The notes under the pieces are model-generated. The model was given only the letters and a program-made list of their open reading frames with translations, was not told the origin of the DNA and did no database searches. Shown piece after piece: positions 35,780-44,464 of a stretch of 44,464 bases of DNA. How positions within the stretch are numbered: the first letter of the stretch is position 1; each line of letters opens with the position of its first letter. Source of the stretch: Microbacterium sp. (GTDB lineage Bacteria > Actinomycetota > Actinomycetes > Actinomycetales > Microbacteriaceae); contig NZTV01000104.1 of the NCBI GenBank assembly GCA_002703245.1, positions 1-44,464 of the forward strand, given 5' to 3'. A program made the translations under genes and the position numbers.

Positions 35780-38374
35780 TCAGTTCGCGCTGAAGCTGAC
35801 GACCTTCGGCGCGCGGACGATGGCTCGTGTGATGGTCTTGTCGCCGAGCGCGCGGACGACACGGGCGTCCTCGCGGGCGAGCTTCTCGAGGGCGTCGGGC
35901 TCGATGCGAGCCGGCACCTCGAGGGTCGCTCGCACCTTGCCGTTGATCTGCACCACCGCCGTCACCGACTCCTCGACGAGGAGGGTCGGATCCGCGTGCC
36001 GCCACGGGACGAGGCCGACGAACGGCTCGTACCCGAGCGTCTCCCACATCTCCTCGGCGGTGTGCGGGGCGAACAGGTCGAGGATCATCGCCGTCGCCTC
36101 CGCCGCTTCGCGCACGGCCGGGTCTGCAGCGCCGGCGCCGGTGTCGATCACCTTCCGGGTCGCGTTGACCAGCTCCATGAGCCGGGCGACCACGACGTTG
36201 AACTTGGTCTGCTCGACCAGGGTCGGGGCGTCCGCGAGCAGACGGTGGGTGATGCGCCGTAGTCCCACGTCGCCGTCTTTCCACACGACGTCGGGGGCGC
36301 TGGTGACATCGTGCGCGACCCGCCACGCCCGCGACAGGAACTTCTGGGCGCCGGTGGTCGACACGTCGTTCCAGTCCTTGTCGTCCTCCACCGGCGCGGC
36401 GAAGGCGAGCGCGACCCGCAGCGCATCGGCACCGTGCGCGTCCAGTTCGTCTTGGAAGACGACGAGGTTGCCCTTGCTCTTGGACATCTTCGTTCCGCCC
36501 AGGATGATCATGCCCTGGTTGATGAGGCTCGAGAACGGCTCGGTGAAATCGACCAGGCCCATGTCGTACAGCACTTTGGTGATGAAACGCGCGTACAGCA
36601 GGTGGAGGATGGCGTGCTCGACGCCACCGATGTAGAAGTCCACCGGTGCCCACTTCATCGCCTCGGCGGGCGAGAACGCCTCGTTCGGGTCACCGGGCGA
36701 GAGGAACCGCAGGAAGTACCACGAGCTGTCGACGAAGGTGTCCATCGTGTCGGGGTCCCGCCGCGCGGGTCGACCGGTCTCCGGGTCGACCGTCTCCACC
36801 CAGTCGGTGGCCGCCCCCAGCGGAGAGGTGCCCTTCGGGGCGAGGTCCAGCCCCGCCGCATCCGGGAGGGTCAACGGCAGCTGGTCCTCGGGGACCGGCA
36901 CGATGCGTCCGTCATCGGTGTGGATCATCGGGATGGGCGTGCCCCAGAACCGCTGGCGCGAGATGAGCCAGTCGCGCAGACGGTAGGACTTCGATGCACG
37001 CCCCGCGCCCTTGGCCTCGAGTTCCTCGATCATGCGGGCGATCGCGTTGCGCTTGGACAGGCCGTCCAGCGAGCCGGAATTGATCATCCGCCCCTCACCG
37101 GCCAGCGCCACGCCGGTGCGCGCCGGGTCGAGATCGTCCAGCGACGGGTCGTCGGCGAGCGGGTCGACGGGGTTGCCCTCCTCGTCGAGGTCGATCACCG
37201 GGATGGCGCCGGTGATGGGCGCGGTGGTGTCGACGACGACCTTGACCGGCAGGTCGAACGCGCGGGCGAAGTCCAGGTCGCGCTGGTCGTGGGCGGGAAC
37301 GGCCATGACGGCGCCGTGTCCGTAGTCGGCCAGGACGTAGTCCGCCGCCCACACCGGCAACCGCTCACCGTTTGCGGGGTTGATCGCGTAGCGCTCCAGG
37401 AACACACCGGTCTTGGGGCGGTCGGTCGACTGCCGCTCGATCTCGGTCTGGCGTCCCACCGACTCCAGGTATTCCGTGAACCTCTCCTGCACCTGCTCGG
37501 AGGCCCCGGCGGCCAGCTCGGCGGCCAGGTCACTCTCGGGCGCGACCACGAAGAAGGTGGCGCCGTGGAGTGTGTCGGGGCGCGTGGAGAACACCGTCAC
37601 CTTCTCGTCGCGTCCCTCGATCTCGAAGTCGATATCGGCGCCGACCGAGCGGCCGATCCAGTTACGCTGCATCCGGATGACCTTCTGCGGCCAGCGTCCC
37701 TCGAGCTGGTTGAGGTCGTCCAGCAGGCGGTCGGCGTAGTCGGTGATCTTGAAGTACCACTGCTCGAGCTTCTTCTTCACCACGACGGCGCCGCTGCGCT
37801 CGGAGGTGCCGTCGGGCAGCACCTGCTCGTTGGCGAGCACGGTCTGGTCGACCGGATCCCAGTTCACCGAAGCGTCCTTGCGGTAGGCGAGCCCCCGCTC
37901 GTGCAGACGCTGGAACAGCCACTGGTTCCACTGGTAGTAGTCGGGGTCGCTCGTGTGCAGGACCCGGTTCCAGTCGAAGGACACCCCGTAGGAACGGAAG
38001 CCCGTCTTCTGCTGGGCGATGTTGTCGTAGGTCCACTCGCGCGGGTCCGCCCCCCGCTTGATCGCCGCGTTCTCGGCGGGAAGGCCGAAGGAGTCCCATC
38101 CGATCGGGTTGAGCACGTTGTACCCACGATGACGCCAGAAGCGGGCCACGATGTCGGAGTACAGGTAGTTCTCGGCGTGACCCATGTGCAGATCGCCCGA
38201 CGGGTACGGGAACATCGCCAGCACGTACTTGCGAGGACGGGTGTCCTCGGGGCCGCCCGCCTTGAACGGATCGGCCTGTTCCCAACGCTGCTGCCACTTG
38301 CGCTCGACGGCGTGCGCGTCGAAGCCGCCTCCGTCGTGGGAGGCGGCGCTGTCGGGGGTGGAGTTCTGTGACAC
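35780..38374 (-). CDS. leuS: Leucyl-tRNA synthetase
   Basis: This 864-aa class I synthetase charges tRNA-Leu. The HIGH motif is HMGH (63-66) in [18 protein letters not shown], the CP1 editing domain has [12 protein letters not shown], and KMSKSKGN is near residue 629. The C-terminal anticodon and tRNA-binding domains are complete. I chose GTG 38374; a TTG at 38386 would add four residues. No clear ribosome site is visible, and a TAACCT -10 lies about 48 nt upstream. It is the source of the leucyl-tRNA that the leuA leader would sense. Confidence 0.96.
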   Translation of the reverse strand: MSQNSTPDSAASHDGGGFDAHAVERKWQQRWEQADPFKAGGPEDTRPRKYVLAMFPYPSGDLHMGHAENYLYSDIVARFWRHRGYNVLNPIGWDSFGLPAENAAIKRGADPREWTYDNIAQQKTGFRSYGVSFDWNRVLHTSDPDYYQWNQWLFQRLHERGLAYRKDASVNWDPVDQTVLANEQVLPDGTSERSGAVVVKKKLEQWYFKITDYADRLLDDLNQLEGRWPQKVIRMQRNWIGRSVGADIDFEIEGRDEKVTVFSTRPDTLHGATFFVVAPESDLAAELAAGASEQVQERFTEYLESVGRQTEIERQSTDRPKTGVFLERYAINPANGERLPVWAADYVLADYGHGAVMAVPAHDQRDLDFARAFDLPVKVVVDTTAPITGAIPVIDLDEEGNPVDPLADDPSLDDLDPARTGVALAGEGRMINSGSLDGLSKRNAIARMIEELEAKGAGRASKSYRLRDWLISRQRFWGTPIPMIHTDDGRIVPVPEDQLPLTLPDAAGLDLAPKGTSPLGAATDWVETVDPETGRPARRDPDTMDTFVDSSWYFLRFLSPGDPNEAFSPAEAMKWAPVDFYIGGVEHAILHLLYARFITKVLYDMGLVDFTEPFSSLINQGMIILGGTKMSKSKGNLVVFQDELDAHGADALRVALAFAAPVEDDKDWNDVSTTGAQKFLSRAWRVAHDVTSAPDVVWKDGDVGLRRITHRLLADAPTLVEQTKFNVVVARLMELVNATRKVIDTGAGAADPAVREAAEATAMILDLFAPHTAEEMWETLGYEPFVGLVPWRHADPTLLVEESVTAVVQINGKVRATLEVPARIEPDALEKLAREDARVVRALGDKTITRAIVRAPKVVSFSAN

Positions 38375-38421
38375 GTGGGGAACCAATCGAGGAGTACCGG
38401 GGCGCGCGGAAGGCGTCTTTC

Positions 38422-38427
38422 AGGTTA
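38422..38427 (-). promoter_or_regulatory. Candidate -10 of leuS
   Basis: TAACCT on the minus strand fits TANNNT and would give a leader of about 40 nt before the GTG at 38374. Weak evidence because only the hexamer is seen. Confidence 0.3.
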
Positions 38428-38435
38428 CCGGAGTC

Positions 38436-39740
38436 TCACGCGCGCCCCGCCCGCCGCCATGCCTCCGGGAGTTCGGCACCCACGGCGGCCAACGGCGCAC
38501 GCGCCTTGACCGCGACCTCGGCCACCTCGGCTTCGGGGACGGACCTCCAGGTGATCCCGCCGCCCGCCCCGACCACCGCACGATGCGGCTCCACGAGCAC
38601 CGAGCGGATGACCATCGCGAGGTCGGCCGCCCCGTTCTCACCGACCCATCCGAAGCAGCCCGCGAAGACCCCGCGGGGACCCCGTTCGAGCCCGTGGAGG
38701 ATGGTCATCGCCGACACCTTCGGCGCCCCGGTCATGCTCCCCGCGGGGAATGTCGCGGCCAGGACGTCGGTGGTGGACGCCCCGACGCGGAGCCGTCCGG
38801 TGACCGTGCTCACCAGCTGGTGCACCGCCGGGTAGGACTCGACGGCGAGCAGGCGCGGAACGCGTACCGAGCCCGGTTGGCATACGCGCGAGAGGTCGTT
38901 GCGCATCAGATCGACGATCATCACGTTCTCCGCGCGCTCCTTCCCGCTGGCACGCAGTTCGTCGGCGGCGGCCCGGTCCGCCACGGGATCGCCGTGGCGC
39001 GGGCGGGTTCCCTTGATCGGGTGGGTGGTGACCCGTCCCCGGTCGATCTCGAGGAAGCGCTCGGGGCTCGCGCTGGCCAACGCGACCTCGCCGGCACGGA
39101 TGAGGCCCGCGTGGTGCGAACCGGTCGCCGCCCGTAGCCGCCGGAAGACCGCGACGGCGTCCGCCCGCGTGGCGACCTCGAAGCGCGTGGTCAGGCACAG
39201 CTGGTAAGCCTCGCCTTCCCGGATCGCCCGCCGACACGCGGCGATCGCCCGCACGTAGGCGTCGGGCCGGTGCCGGGCGACCGCCTCGAGTCGCGGCGCC
39301 GGCGCGACCGGGGGCGCGACGGCCACCCGCGCGACCGCCGCCATGACGGCGTCGATCCGTGTCGGCGCGGCGATGAGCACGACGGCCTCTCGGGCGTGGT
39401 CGAAGCCGATGCACCAGTCCACGCGCATCCCCCGTCCGCCCGGTGCCTCGACGTGGGCGGGGACTCCGGCGCCCCGGGCGGCGGAGTCGTAGTCCATCCA
39501 TCCGACCCATCCGCCGACGGTCGGACCGGATGCGGAGCCTGCCCCCGGGTCGATGTGCACCCGTGGCGGAGCGTCGTGGTCGCGCCCCGGCAGGCCGACC
39601 CCGACCCATGACCACCCCTGGACGGCGTCGACCCCCGCGTCGAGCCAGAACGAGTTCTCCGCGTCGCCGCACAACGCGACGTAGACGTCCTCCGGGTCGA
39701 CCCACTCGGGGCATTCGACGCGGACCGACGGGGATTTCAC
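38436..39740 (-). CDS. pabB: Aminodeoxychorismate synthase component I-like chorismate-binding enzyme
   Basis: This 434-aa chorismate-utilising enzyme would make aminodeoxychorismate for folate. The diagnostic PIKGTRPR (241-248, with the catalytic Lys243) marks the PabB group. ENVMIVDLMRNDLSRV, SYPAVHQLVSTVTGRL, FPAGSMTGAPK and GAGGGITWRS complete the family pattern. A diverged N-terminal domain of about 150 residues precedes it. No glutamine amidotransferase (pabA) gene is adjacent. GTG start with a TAGCCT promoter; divergent from the DedA gene. Confidence 0.9.
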   Translation of the reverse strand: MKSPSVRVECPEWVDPEDVYVALCGDAENSFWLDAGVDAVQGWSWVGVGLPGRDHDAPPRVHIDPGAGSASGPTVGGWVGWMDYDSAARGAGVPAHVEAPGGRGMRVDWCIGFDHAREAVVLIAAPTRIDAVMAAVARVAVAPPVAPAPRLEAVARHRPDAYVRAIAACRRAIREGEAYQLCLTTRFEVATRADAVAVFRRLRAATGSHHAGLIRAGEVALASASPERFLEIDRGRVTTHPIKGTRPRHGDPVADRAAADELRASGKERAENVMIVDLMRNDLSRVCQPGSVRVPRLLAVESYPAVHQLVSTVTGRLRVGASTTDVLAATFPAGSMTGAPKVSAMTILHGLERGPRGVFAGCFGWVGENGAADLAMVIRSVLVEPHRAVVGAGGGITWRSVPEAEVAEVAVKARAPLAAVGAELPEAWRRAGRA

Positions 39741-39746
39741 ACCTCC

Positions 39747-39752
39747 AGGCTA
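39747..39752 (-). promoter_or_regulatory. -10 hexamer for leaderless pabB mRNA
   Basis: TAGCCT on the minus strand ends 6 nt before the GTG at 39740. The spacer GGAGGT looks like a ribosome site but has no spacing. Confidence 0.55.
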
Positions 39753-39763
39753 GGCCGCGCACG

Positions 39764-39769
39764 TAATCT
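39764..39769 (+). promoter_or_regulatory. -10 hexamer for leaderless DedA mRNA
   Basis: TAATCT ends 7 nt before the GTG at 39777. It lies back to back with the pabB promoter, 12 bp apart. Confidence 0.55.
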
Positions 39770-39776
39770 CGATGGG

Positions 39777-40463
39777 GTGAACGACCTGCTCACCTGGATC
39801 CTCGACGCCGTGCAGTCGGTCGATCCGGTGTTGCGCACCGCCCTCGCGGGGCTGGCGATCATGTTGGAGACGAGTGTCCTCATCGGCTTGATCGTCCCCG
39901 GCGACACCATCGTGATCGTCGCCGGCACCGCGGTCTCCACCGTGTGGGAGGGCGTGATCCTGGGGGTCGTCGTCGTGATCGGAGCCCTCATCGGCGAGAG
40001 CATCGGCTTCGCTCTGGGACGCTTCCTCGGCCCCCGCATCCGCCACTCACGTGTGGGCCGTCGGATCGGCGAGGCCAACTGGGTGCGATCGGAGCGCTAT
40101 CTGGAACGGCGTGGCGGACCGGCGATCTTCCTGTCCCGGTTCCTGCCCGTCCTGCACTCCCTCGTGCCACTGACGGTCGGGATGAGCGGCTATCGCTACA
40201 CCCGCTTCCTGGCCTGGACCACTCCCGCGTGCATCGTGTGGTCGGCGCTGTACGTGTCGGTGTCCTCCGCGGCGGCCGGCACGTATCGGGAGCTCGCCGA
40301 TCAGCTCCACTACGCCGGGTACATCTTCGTGGGCGTCATCGTGGTCTTCCTCGTCCTCGTGGTGGTGACCAAGAAGATCATCGAACGCGCGGAGCGGAAG
40401 CATCTCGTCGACGACGGCACATCCACGACGGCCGTCCACCGCCCCTCCGCCGTGGAAGACTGA
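39777..40463 (+). CDS. DedA-family (SNARE-associated) membrane protein
   Basis: This 228-aa membrane protein is of the DedA/VTT group. The family core is seen as ETSVLIGLIVPGDTIVIVAG, GALIGESIGFALGRFLGPR, GGPAIFLSRFLPVLHSLVPLTVG and MSGYRYTRFLAWTTPACIVWS, with a last helix near 183-203. Relatives flip undecaprenyl phosphate or phospholipids. A role in carrier-lipid recycling here is possible but not shown. It overlaps nothing and is 5 nt from the phosphatase gene. Confidence 0.93.
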   Translation: MNDLLTWILDAVQSVDPVLRTALAGLAIMLETSVLIGLIVPGDTIVIVAGTAVSTVWEGVILGVVVVIGALIGESIGFALGRFLGPRIRHSRVGRRIGEANWVRSERYLERRGGPAIFLSRFLPVLHSLVPLTVGMSGYRYTRFLAWTTPACIVWSALYVSVSSAAAGTYRELADQLHYAGYIFVGVIVVFLVLVVVTKKIIERAERKHLVDDGTSTTAVHRPSAVED

Positions 40464-40468
40464 GAGGC

Positions 40469-41506
40469 ATGGTCGCCCCCACCGAGGAACCCGCACGCCC
40501 GAAAGTGCTGTGGCTGGCCCGGTGGGAACGCCGTTTCCACGCCTGGCGCGAGCGTCGGGCACGCAAGCGCGGACTGACCCCGACCGTCACACCGTTCCCG
40601 GGATACGGAAGCACCGAATGGGTGCGCGTCCTCGGACGGGTGCTGATCGTGCCGCCGCCGTCGTCGCGCAACGGCGGGGAGTACGGCGGCGTGCGCGGTT
40701 GGCGAAGCTTCGTCGCCGTCCCGATCGGGTTCGCGCAAGTGACCGTGACCATCGCCGGTGTCGCCCACGATGTCGTCGCCGACCGCGGCGGGGTCATCGA
40801 CACCGTGTTGCCGGCGGGGTTGGAACCGGGCTGGCAGACGTTCACCATGTCCGTCGAAGGCGGCGCACCCGTCGAGACGCGCGCGTTCATCGTCGCCCCC
40901 GACGTCCGCTTCGGCATCGTCTCGGACGTCGACGACACCGTGATGGTCACCGCGTTGCCCCGTCCCCTTCTGGCGGCGTGGAATTCCTTCGTGGTCGACG
41001 AGCACGCTCGCCAACCCGTGGCCGGCATGGCGGTGCTTCTGGAGACCCTGGTGCGCGATCGTCCCGGTACCCCCGTGATCTACCTGTCGACCGGGGCCTG
41101 GAACATCGCGCCGACCCTGACACGGTTCCTCCGACGTCACCTCTATCCGGCGGGCGCGACGCTGCTGACCGACTGGGGGCCCACGCACGACCGCTGGTTC
41201 CGCAGCGGGCAGCTGCACAAAGAGGCCAACCTCCGCAGACTCGCGGCAGAGTTCCCGGACATCACCTGGCTCCTGGTCGGTGATGACGGCCAGCACGACG
41301 ACGAGATCTACACCACCTTCGCCAGCGAGCATCCCGACAACGTCGCCGCCGTCGCCATCCGACGGTTGTCCCCCGCCGAGGCGGTCCTCGCGGGGGGGCG
41401 CACCGCCGTGAACGACCACACGGCCGCGTCCGTGCCCTGGGTCACCGCCTCGCACGGCGAAGGCCTGCTGCGGCGGCTGCGGGAAGAAGGTGTGGTCGAC
41501 GCCTGA
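40469..41506 (+). CDS. App1-family (DUF2183) phosphatidate phosphatase-like protein
   Basis: This 345-aa protein has the HAD-type DVDDT motif (153-157, in GIVSDVDDTVMVT) and YLSTGAWN. HKEANLRRL and WLLVGDDGQHDDEIY follow, typical of the App1 catalytic domain. The N-terminal ~140 residues form a beta-rich domain. A role in phosphatidic-acid dephosphorylation is known for yeast App1; bacterial substrates are unknown. The ATG is 5 nt behind the DedA gene with GAGAGG in the gap, so a lipid-related operon is likely. Confidence 0.9.
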   Translation: MVAPTEEPARPKVLWLARWERRFHAWRERRARKRGLTPTVTPFPGYGSTEWVRVLGRVLIVPPPSSRNGGEYGGVRGWRSFVAVPIGFAQVTVTIAGVAHDVVADRGGVIDTVLPAGLEPGWQTFTMSVEGGAPVETRAFIVAPDVRFGIVSDVDDTVMVTALPRPLLAAWNSFVVDEHARQPVAGMAVLLETLVRDRPGTPVIYLSTGAWNIAPTLTRFLRRHLYPAGATLLTDWGPTHDRWFRSGQLHKEANLRRLAAEFPDITWLLVGDDGQHDDEIYTTFASEHPDNVAAVAIRRLSPAEAVLAGGRTAVNDHTAASVPWVTASHGEGLLRRLREEGVVDA

Positions 41507-41526
41507 ACCGTGCCGACTTCCGCACG

Positions 41527-41532
41527 TAGGCT
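41527..41532 (+). promoter_or_regulatory. -10 hexamer for leaderless SRAP mRNA
   Basis: TAGGCT ends 7 nt before the ATG at 41540, within the 33-bp gap behind the App1 gene. Confidence 0.55.
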
Positions 41533-41539
41533 GGTGACC

Positions 41540-42253
41540 ATGTGCGGAAGGTTCGTCGTCGCCAACGTGGGCTCCGAGCTGGTCGGTGTGTTGCGCGTCG
41601 ATGTGGAGGGCGAGGACCTGCCCGCCCCGTCCTACAACGTCGCCCCCACCGATCCGGCCGCCGTCGTGCTCGATTCCGTGAAGACCGAGCCGCCGACGCG
41701 CCGTCTCGCCCGTGCACGGTGGGGCCTGGTCCCCGGTTGGGCCAAGGACCCCTCGATCGGTGCCCGCGCGTTCAACGCGCGGTCCGAAGAGCTCGAGGAC
41801 AAGCCCATGTTCCGCAACGCCCTCCACAAGCGTCGCGCGGTCGTGCCCGTTTCGGGGTACTACGAGTGGCAGAAGACGGCCGAGGGGAAGATCCCCCACT
41901 ACATCCATCCTGCCGACGACGCCCCGCTGTTCTTCGCCGGCCTGTACGAGTGGTGGCGCGATCCCCGCAAAGCCGACGACGATCCGGGCCGGTGGATGCT
42001 CAGCTTCACCATCCTCACCCGCGACGCATTCGGACCCCTCGGCTCGATCCACGACCGGATGCCCGTGTTCGTCGACCCGGATCACGCGGACGCGTGGCTC
42101 GACCCGACGACCGAGAACGTCCGCGACGTGCTCGACGCCGCCGTCGACGCCGCTCCCGCGGTCGCCGGGACGTTGGAGGCACGCCCCGTGTCGACCGCGG
42201 TGGGCAACGTCCGCAACAATCGGCCCGATCTGATCGATCCGGTCCCGTCGTGA
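41540..42253 (+). CDS. SRAP-domain abasic-site-processing protein (YedK/HMCES)
   Basis: This 237-aa protein crosslinks to abasic sites in single-stranded DNA. The catalytic Cys2 (MCGRF) is exposed after Met removal. Asn33 (YNVAPT), FNARSE (78-83), Glu109 in GYYEW and His171 in IHDRMPV complete the active site. The start codon must be the ATG at 41540 because Cys2 is essential. The stop overlaps the next gene in GTGA, linking it to a putative DNA glycosylase. Confidence 0.95.
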   Translation: MCGRFVVANVGSELVGVLRVDVEGEDLPAPSYNVAPTDPAAVVLDSVKTEPPTRRLARARWGLVPGWAKDPSIGARAFNARSEELEDKPMFRNALHKRRAVVPVSGYYEWQKTAEGKIPHYIHPADDAPLFFAGLYEWWRDPRKADDDPGRWMLSFTILTRDAFGPLGSIHDRMPVFVDPDHADAWLDPTTENVRDVLDAAVDAAPAVAGTLEARPVSTAVGNVRNNRPDLIDPVPS

Positions 42254-43110
42254 CCACCCGCACCGTCCTCCGGGCCGAACAGTGGCGCGAGCACGTGGCC
42301 CGGCACGTCGCGCTCGCCGACGAGCTGACCGCGGCGCGCCGGGCGCGGGCGGCCCGCCGCCGCACCCATCCGGTCGAAGACTTCCTGTTCACGTACTACT
42401 CGTACAAGCCGTCCGTCCTGCGCCGATGGCACCCCGGCGCAGGCGTCGTGCTCGAGGGCGCGGCGTCGACCCGACGCGCCGAGTGGCGCGGATACGTACC
42501 GACCGAACCGGCGGGCGCATTGGTCGTCGATGCCGAGGCATACCGTGCCACACGGGGCACGATGCTCGCGAACGTCGTCCGGATCCTGGAGTCCACCGCC
42601 TCCCGCGCCCCCGCGTTCGGTTGCTTCGGGATGCACGAGTGGGCGATGGTCTACCGGACACCGCGACCCCGACACGACCTCCCCCTGCGTCTCGGCGCGT
42701 CCGGTACCGACGCGGTCGTGGAAGGCCACGACCTGCGCTGTACGCACTTCGACGCGTTCCGCTTCTTCACGCCGGATGCCGCACCACGCAATCGCGAGGT
42801 GCTCTCGCGCGACGATCAGGCCGAGCGCGAGCAGCCGGGCTGTCTGCACGCCGGCATGGATCTCTACAAGTGGGCTGTCAAAGGCGGCCCACTCGTTCCC
42901 GGCGACCTGTTGCTGGACACGTTCCGCCATGCCCGGGCCATCCGCACGCTCGACATGCAGGCCTCGCCCTACGATCTCCGGGACTGGGGATACCCGCCCG
43001 TCGCGGTCGAGACCGCCGAGGGGAAAGCGGAGTACATCAGACGCCAGCGGGCGTTCGCCGAGACCGGCGCGGCTCTCCGGGAGCGCCTGATCGCCGCGCT
43101 CACGTCCTGA
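42250..43110 (+). CDS. Putative 3-methyladenine DNA glycosylase-like protein
   Basis: This 286-aa protein belongs to an actinobacterial family usually labelled 3-methyladenine DNA glycosylase, recognisable by HPVEDFLFTYYSYKPSVLRRWHPG (about 38-61). GCFGMHEWAMVYR and LPLRLG follow, then DLRCTHFDAFRFFTPDA and LDMQASPYDLRDWGY. I see neither a helix-hairpin-helix glycosylase motif nor an AAG-type fold, so the activity is a database label, not evidence. Coupling to the SRAP gene by GTGA supports a DNA-repair role. It ends 9 bp from the convergent GH3 gene. Confidence 0.75.
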   Translation: MTTRTVLRAEQWREHVARHVALADELTAARRARAARRRTHPVEDFLFTYYSYKPSVLRRWHPGAGVVLEGAASTRRAEWRGYVPTEPAGALVVDAEAYRATRGTMLANVVRILESTASRAPAFGCFGMHEWAMVYRTPRPRHDLPLRLGASGTDAVVEGHDLRCTHFDAFRFFTPDAAPRNREVLSRDDQAEREQPGCLHAGMDLYKWAVKGGPLVPGDLLLDTFRHARAIRTLDMQASPYDLRDWGYPPVAVETAEGKAEYIRRQRAFAETGAALRERLIAALTS

Positions 43111-43119
43111 GCGGGCGTC

Positions 43120-44322
43120 TCATCGCACCGCCGCGCACTCCGGACAGGGGATGAGGGCCGTGTCCGCCGACGCCAACCGCAGGGCGGTCACGCGCTCGGC
43201 CGCCTCGGTCAGGCGGTCGACGGGAAGCGTGCCGTCGTCGACGGCGGCGACGATCCCGTCGACCATCCGCTCGGCGCTGCCCGCGTCGCTGTATAACACG
43301 GTGAGCACGAGATCATTGCCCGCCACCAGCGCGGCCACGCCGTTCGCGACGGGGTCCGCGTACGTCGGGATACCGGAGGCCTGGAGCATCCCGAGGTCGT
43401 CGGTGACCGCGACCCCGTCGAAGCCGAGCTCCTCTCGCGCGATGCGGTGCCACTCCGGCGAGAGGGACGCCGGCGCGTCGTCGACTGCCGTGTAGGTGAG
43501 GTGTCCGAACATCAACAGCGGAGCTCCGGCGTCGATGCCCGCCACGAACGGGGGCGCCTGGGTTGTCGCCCACTCGTCGTACGGCATGTCGGTCGTCGGG
43601 ATGCCGGCGTGCGAATCTCCCGGGGCGGCGCCGTGCCCCGGGAAGTGCTTCAACGTCGACGCGGAGAGTCCGTGCTCTCCGCGGACGGCGGCCGCCACGT
43701 GGTCGGCCGCCGTCGCCGGGTCGGCGCCGAGCGCGCGGCGGTAGATGAACATCCCCCGGTCCGCGGTCACATCGGCGACGATGCCGAAGTTCACGTTGAG
43801 GCCGCCGCGGTCCACCAGCGACGCACGCCCCGCGAAGGCGTCCGCCACGTCGGGAGCCGAGGCCTCCTTCAGCACGGGGGCTGCGGGGAAGTCGTCCCAG
43901 GGGAGCCGTGACACGTCACCGCCCTCCTGATCGATCGCCAGCAGGGGCGGAAGTGCCTCGTCGGCCGTCAGAGCGGCGGCCACCTCACGGAGCGCCGCCT
44001 CGTCGGCGGGCACGTTGGCGCCCATGAGGATGAACCCGCCGATCGAGTCTGTCTGCATGTACTCCCGCAACGCCGCGGTGTCCGTGGTCGGAAGATGACC
44101 CATCACCACGCTCGCCGCACGCTCGCGGAGCGTCATCGTCTCGACGAGCGCGGCCGCCGCGTCCTGCAGGTCTCGCTCCCCCGCGGCCACAACGGTCACT
44201 GGAGCCCCATCCGGGCCCGAGGACACGTTCCCCCGCGCCGATGCCGTCGCGGCCGACGTGACGCCGACGACCAGTGCGGCACTCAGCACGGTCGAGACGG
44301 CGGTACGGAGGAGACGGGACAC
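43120..44322 (-). CDS. Secreted glycoside hydrolase family 3 protein (NagZ-like)
   Basis: This 400-aa enzyme has an N-terminal signal peptide (about residues 1-29, cleavage near ATASA) and a GH3 barrel. IDQEGG (130-135), KHFPGHG (225-231) with GDSH, and the nucleophile Asp308 in GVAVTDDLGM are present, the NagZ/beta-N-acetylglucosaminidase pattern. A cell-wall or lipoglycan substrate outside the cell is likely. Only a GH3 N-terminal domain is present. A final CPECAAVR tail carries a Cys pair. GTG 44322 gives the best signal peptide and has a leaderless TACGGT promoter. Confidence 0.9.
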   Translation of the reverse strand: MSRLLRTAVSTVLSAALVVGVTSAATASARGNVSSGPDGAPVTVVAAGERDLQDAAAALVETMTLRERAASVVMGHLPTTDTAALREYMQTDSIGGFILMGANVPADEAALREVAAALTADEALPPLLAIDQEGGDVSRLPWDDFPAAPVLKEASAPDVADAFAGRASLVDRGGLNVNFGIVADVTADRGMFIYRRALGADPATAADHVAAAVRGEHGLSASTLKHFPGHGAAPGDSHAGIPTTDMPYDEWATTQAPPFVAGIDAGAPLLMFGHLTYTAVDDAPASLSPEWHRIAREELGFDGVAVTDDLGMLQASGIPTYADPVANGVAALVAGNDLVLTVLYSDAGSAERMVDGIVAAVDDGTLPVDRLTEAAERVTALRLASADTALIPCPECAAVR

Positions 44323-44328
44323 GTGACC

Positions 44329-44334
44329 ACCGTA
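44329..44334 (-). promoter_or_regulatory. -10 hexamer for leaderless GH3 mRNA
   Basis: TACGGT on the minus strand ends 6 nt before the GTG at 44322. Confidence 0.5.
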
Positions 44335-44360
44335 CGCGAGGGCACCATCGGCGAACGGGA

Positions 44361-44386
44361 AAAGCCCCCGGTCTCCCGGGGGCTTT
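44361..44386 (-). terminator. Intrinsic terminator of tRNA-Ala
   Basis: A perfect 11-bp stem (44361-44371 with 44376-44386) with a 4-nt loop lies 5 nt past the tRNA 3' end. On the minus strand the 3' arm ends in TTT and one more T follows. It separates tRNA-Ala from the GH3 gene. Confidence 0.88.
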
Positions 44387-44391
44387 CTGTG

Positions 44392-44464
44392 TGGACCTGA
44401 GGGGACTCGAACCCCTGACCCCCTGCATGCCATGCAGGTGCGCTACCAGCTGCGCCACAGGCCC
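44392..44464 (-). tRNA. tRNA-Ala (anticodon GGC)
   Basis: A complete 73-nt cloverleaf begins exactly at the window edge. The acceptor stem GGGCCTG pairs with CAGGTCC (one G-T pair) and the discriminator is A. The anticodon loop ATGGCAT shows GGC, reading GCC codons. The T arm is AGGGG-TTCGAGT-CCCCT. CCA is not encoded. The promoter lies outside the window. Confidence 0.95.

Noticed and set aside
36311..38371. 686-codon plus-strand open frame opposite leuS.
   Set aside because: Antisense shadow of leuS with no recognisable motif and no promoter or ribosome site.
38375..38386. TTG at 38386 as the leuS start.
   Set aside because: It adds only four non-conserved residues and has no ribosome site; GTG 38374 is preferred but not certain.

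Overview
The window is about 44.5 kb of very GC-rich DNA packed with genes. It has short or overlapping gene junctions, many GTG starts, no insertion sequences and no CRISPR array. Gene content and order point to an actinobacterium of the Microbacteriaceae, most likely Microbacterium or a close relative: dusB-dgt-dnaG, recO-uppS, leuA-era-CNNM-ybeY-phoH, rsmE-dnaJ-hrcA-hemW-lepA, holA-comEC-comEA, leuS. The taxonomic call is inference from gene order and base composition.

Layout. 1-305: tRNA-Asn. 306-5522 (minus): dusB, dgt, dnaG and an orphan ABC ATPase. 5580-8349: a Cys-type glutathione peroxidase, a DsbA/FrnE-like protein, uppS and recO. 8395-17359: an accessory block. 17364-30315 (minus): leuA with an attenuating leader, era, a CNNM/CorC protein, ybeY, phoH, a HIT protein, rsmE, dnaJ, hrcA with CIRCE, hemW, a DUF1990 protein and lepA. 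30476-38374: an alpha/beta hydrolase, rpsT, holA, comEC, comEA, leuS. 38436-44464: pabB, a DedA protein, an App1-type phosphatase, an SRAP protein with a putative DNA glycosylase, a secreted GH3 enzyme, and tRNA-Ala at the right edge.

The block at 8395-17359 is the most interesting part. It contains the genes I associate with methylthioxylose (MTX) capping of mycobacterial lipoarabinomannan: an MTA phosphorylase, an extended-SDR sugar epimerase, a DPM-like GT2 synthase, a DUF2064 protein and a polytopic GT-C-like transferase (compare the Rv0535-Rv0541c region of M. tuberculosis). Interleaved are parts not assigned to MTX synthesis as far as I know: a sulfite-oxidase-fold molybdoenzyme fused to a haem-b-type membrane domain, with an internal twin-arginine motif; a small four-helix membrane protein; a SAM methyltransferase; and a two-component system. 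A working model is that MTA is phosphorolysed, the methylthiopentose is epimerised, activated and loaded on a polyprenyl phosphate, then transferred to a surface glycan. The molybdoenzyme might then interconvert the thioether and its sulfoxide. The last step is hypothesis.

Regulation visible in sequence: most transcription units start with a TANNNT -10 hexamer exactly 6 or 7 nt before the start codon, implying leaderless mRNAs. leuA has a 17-codon leader peptide with three CTT leucine codons followed by alternative hairpins. hrcA-dnaJ has a CIRCE operator over its promoter. The MTA phosphorylase and epimerase genes sit directly behind leuA and may share its leucine control.
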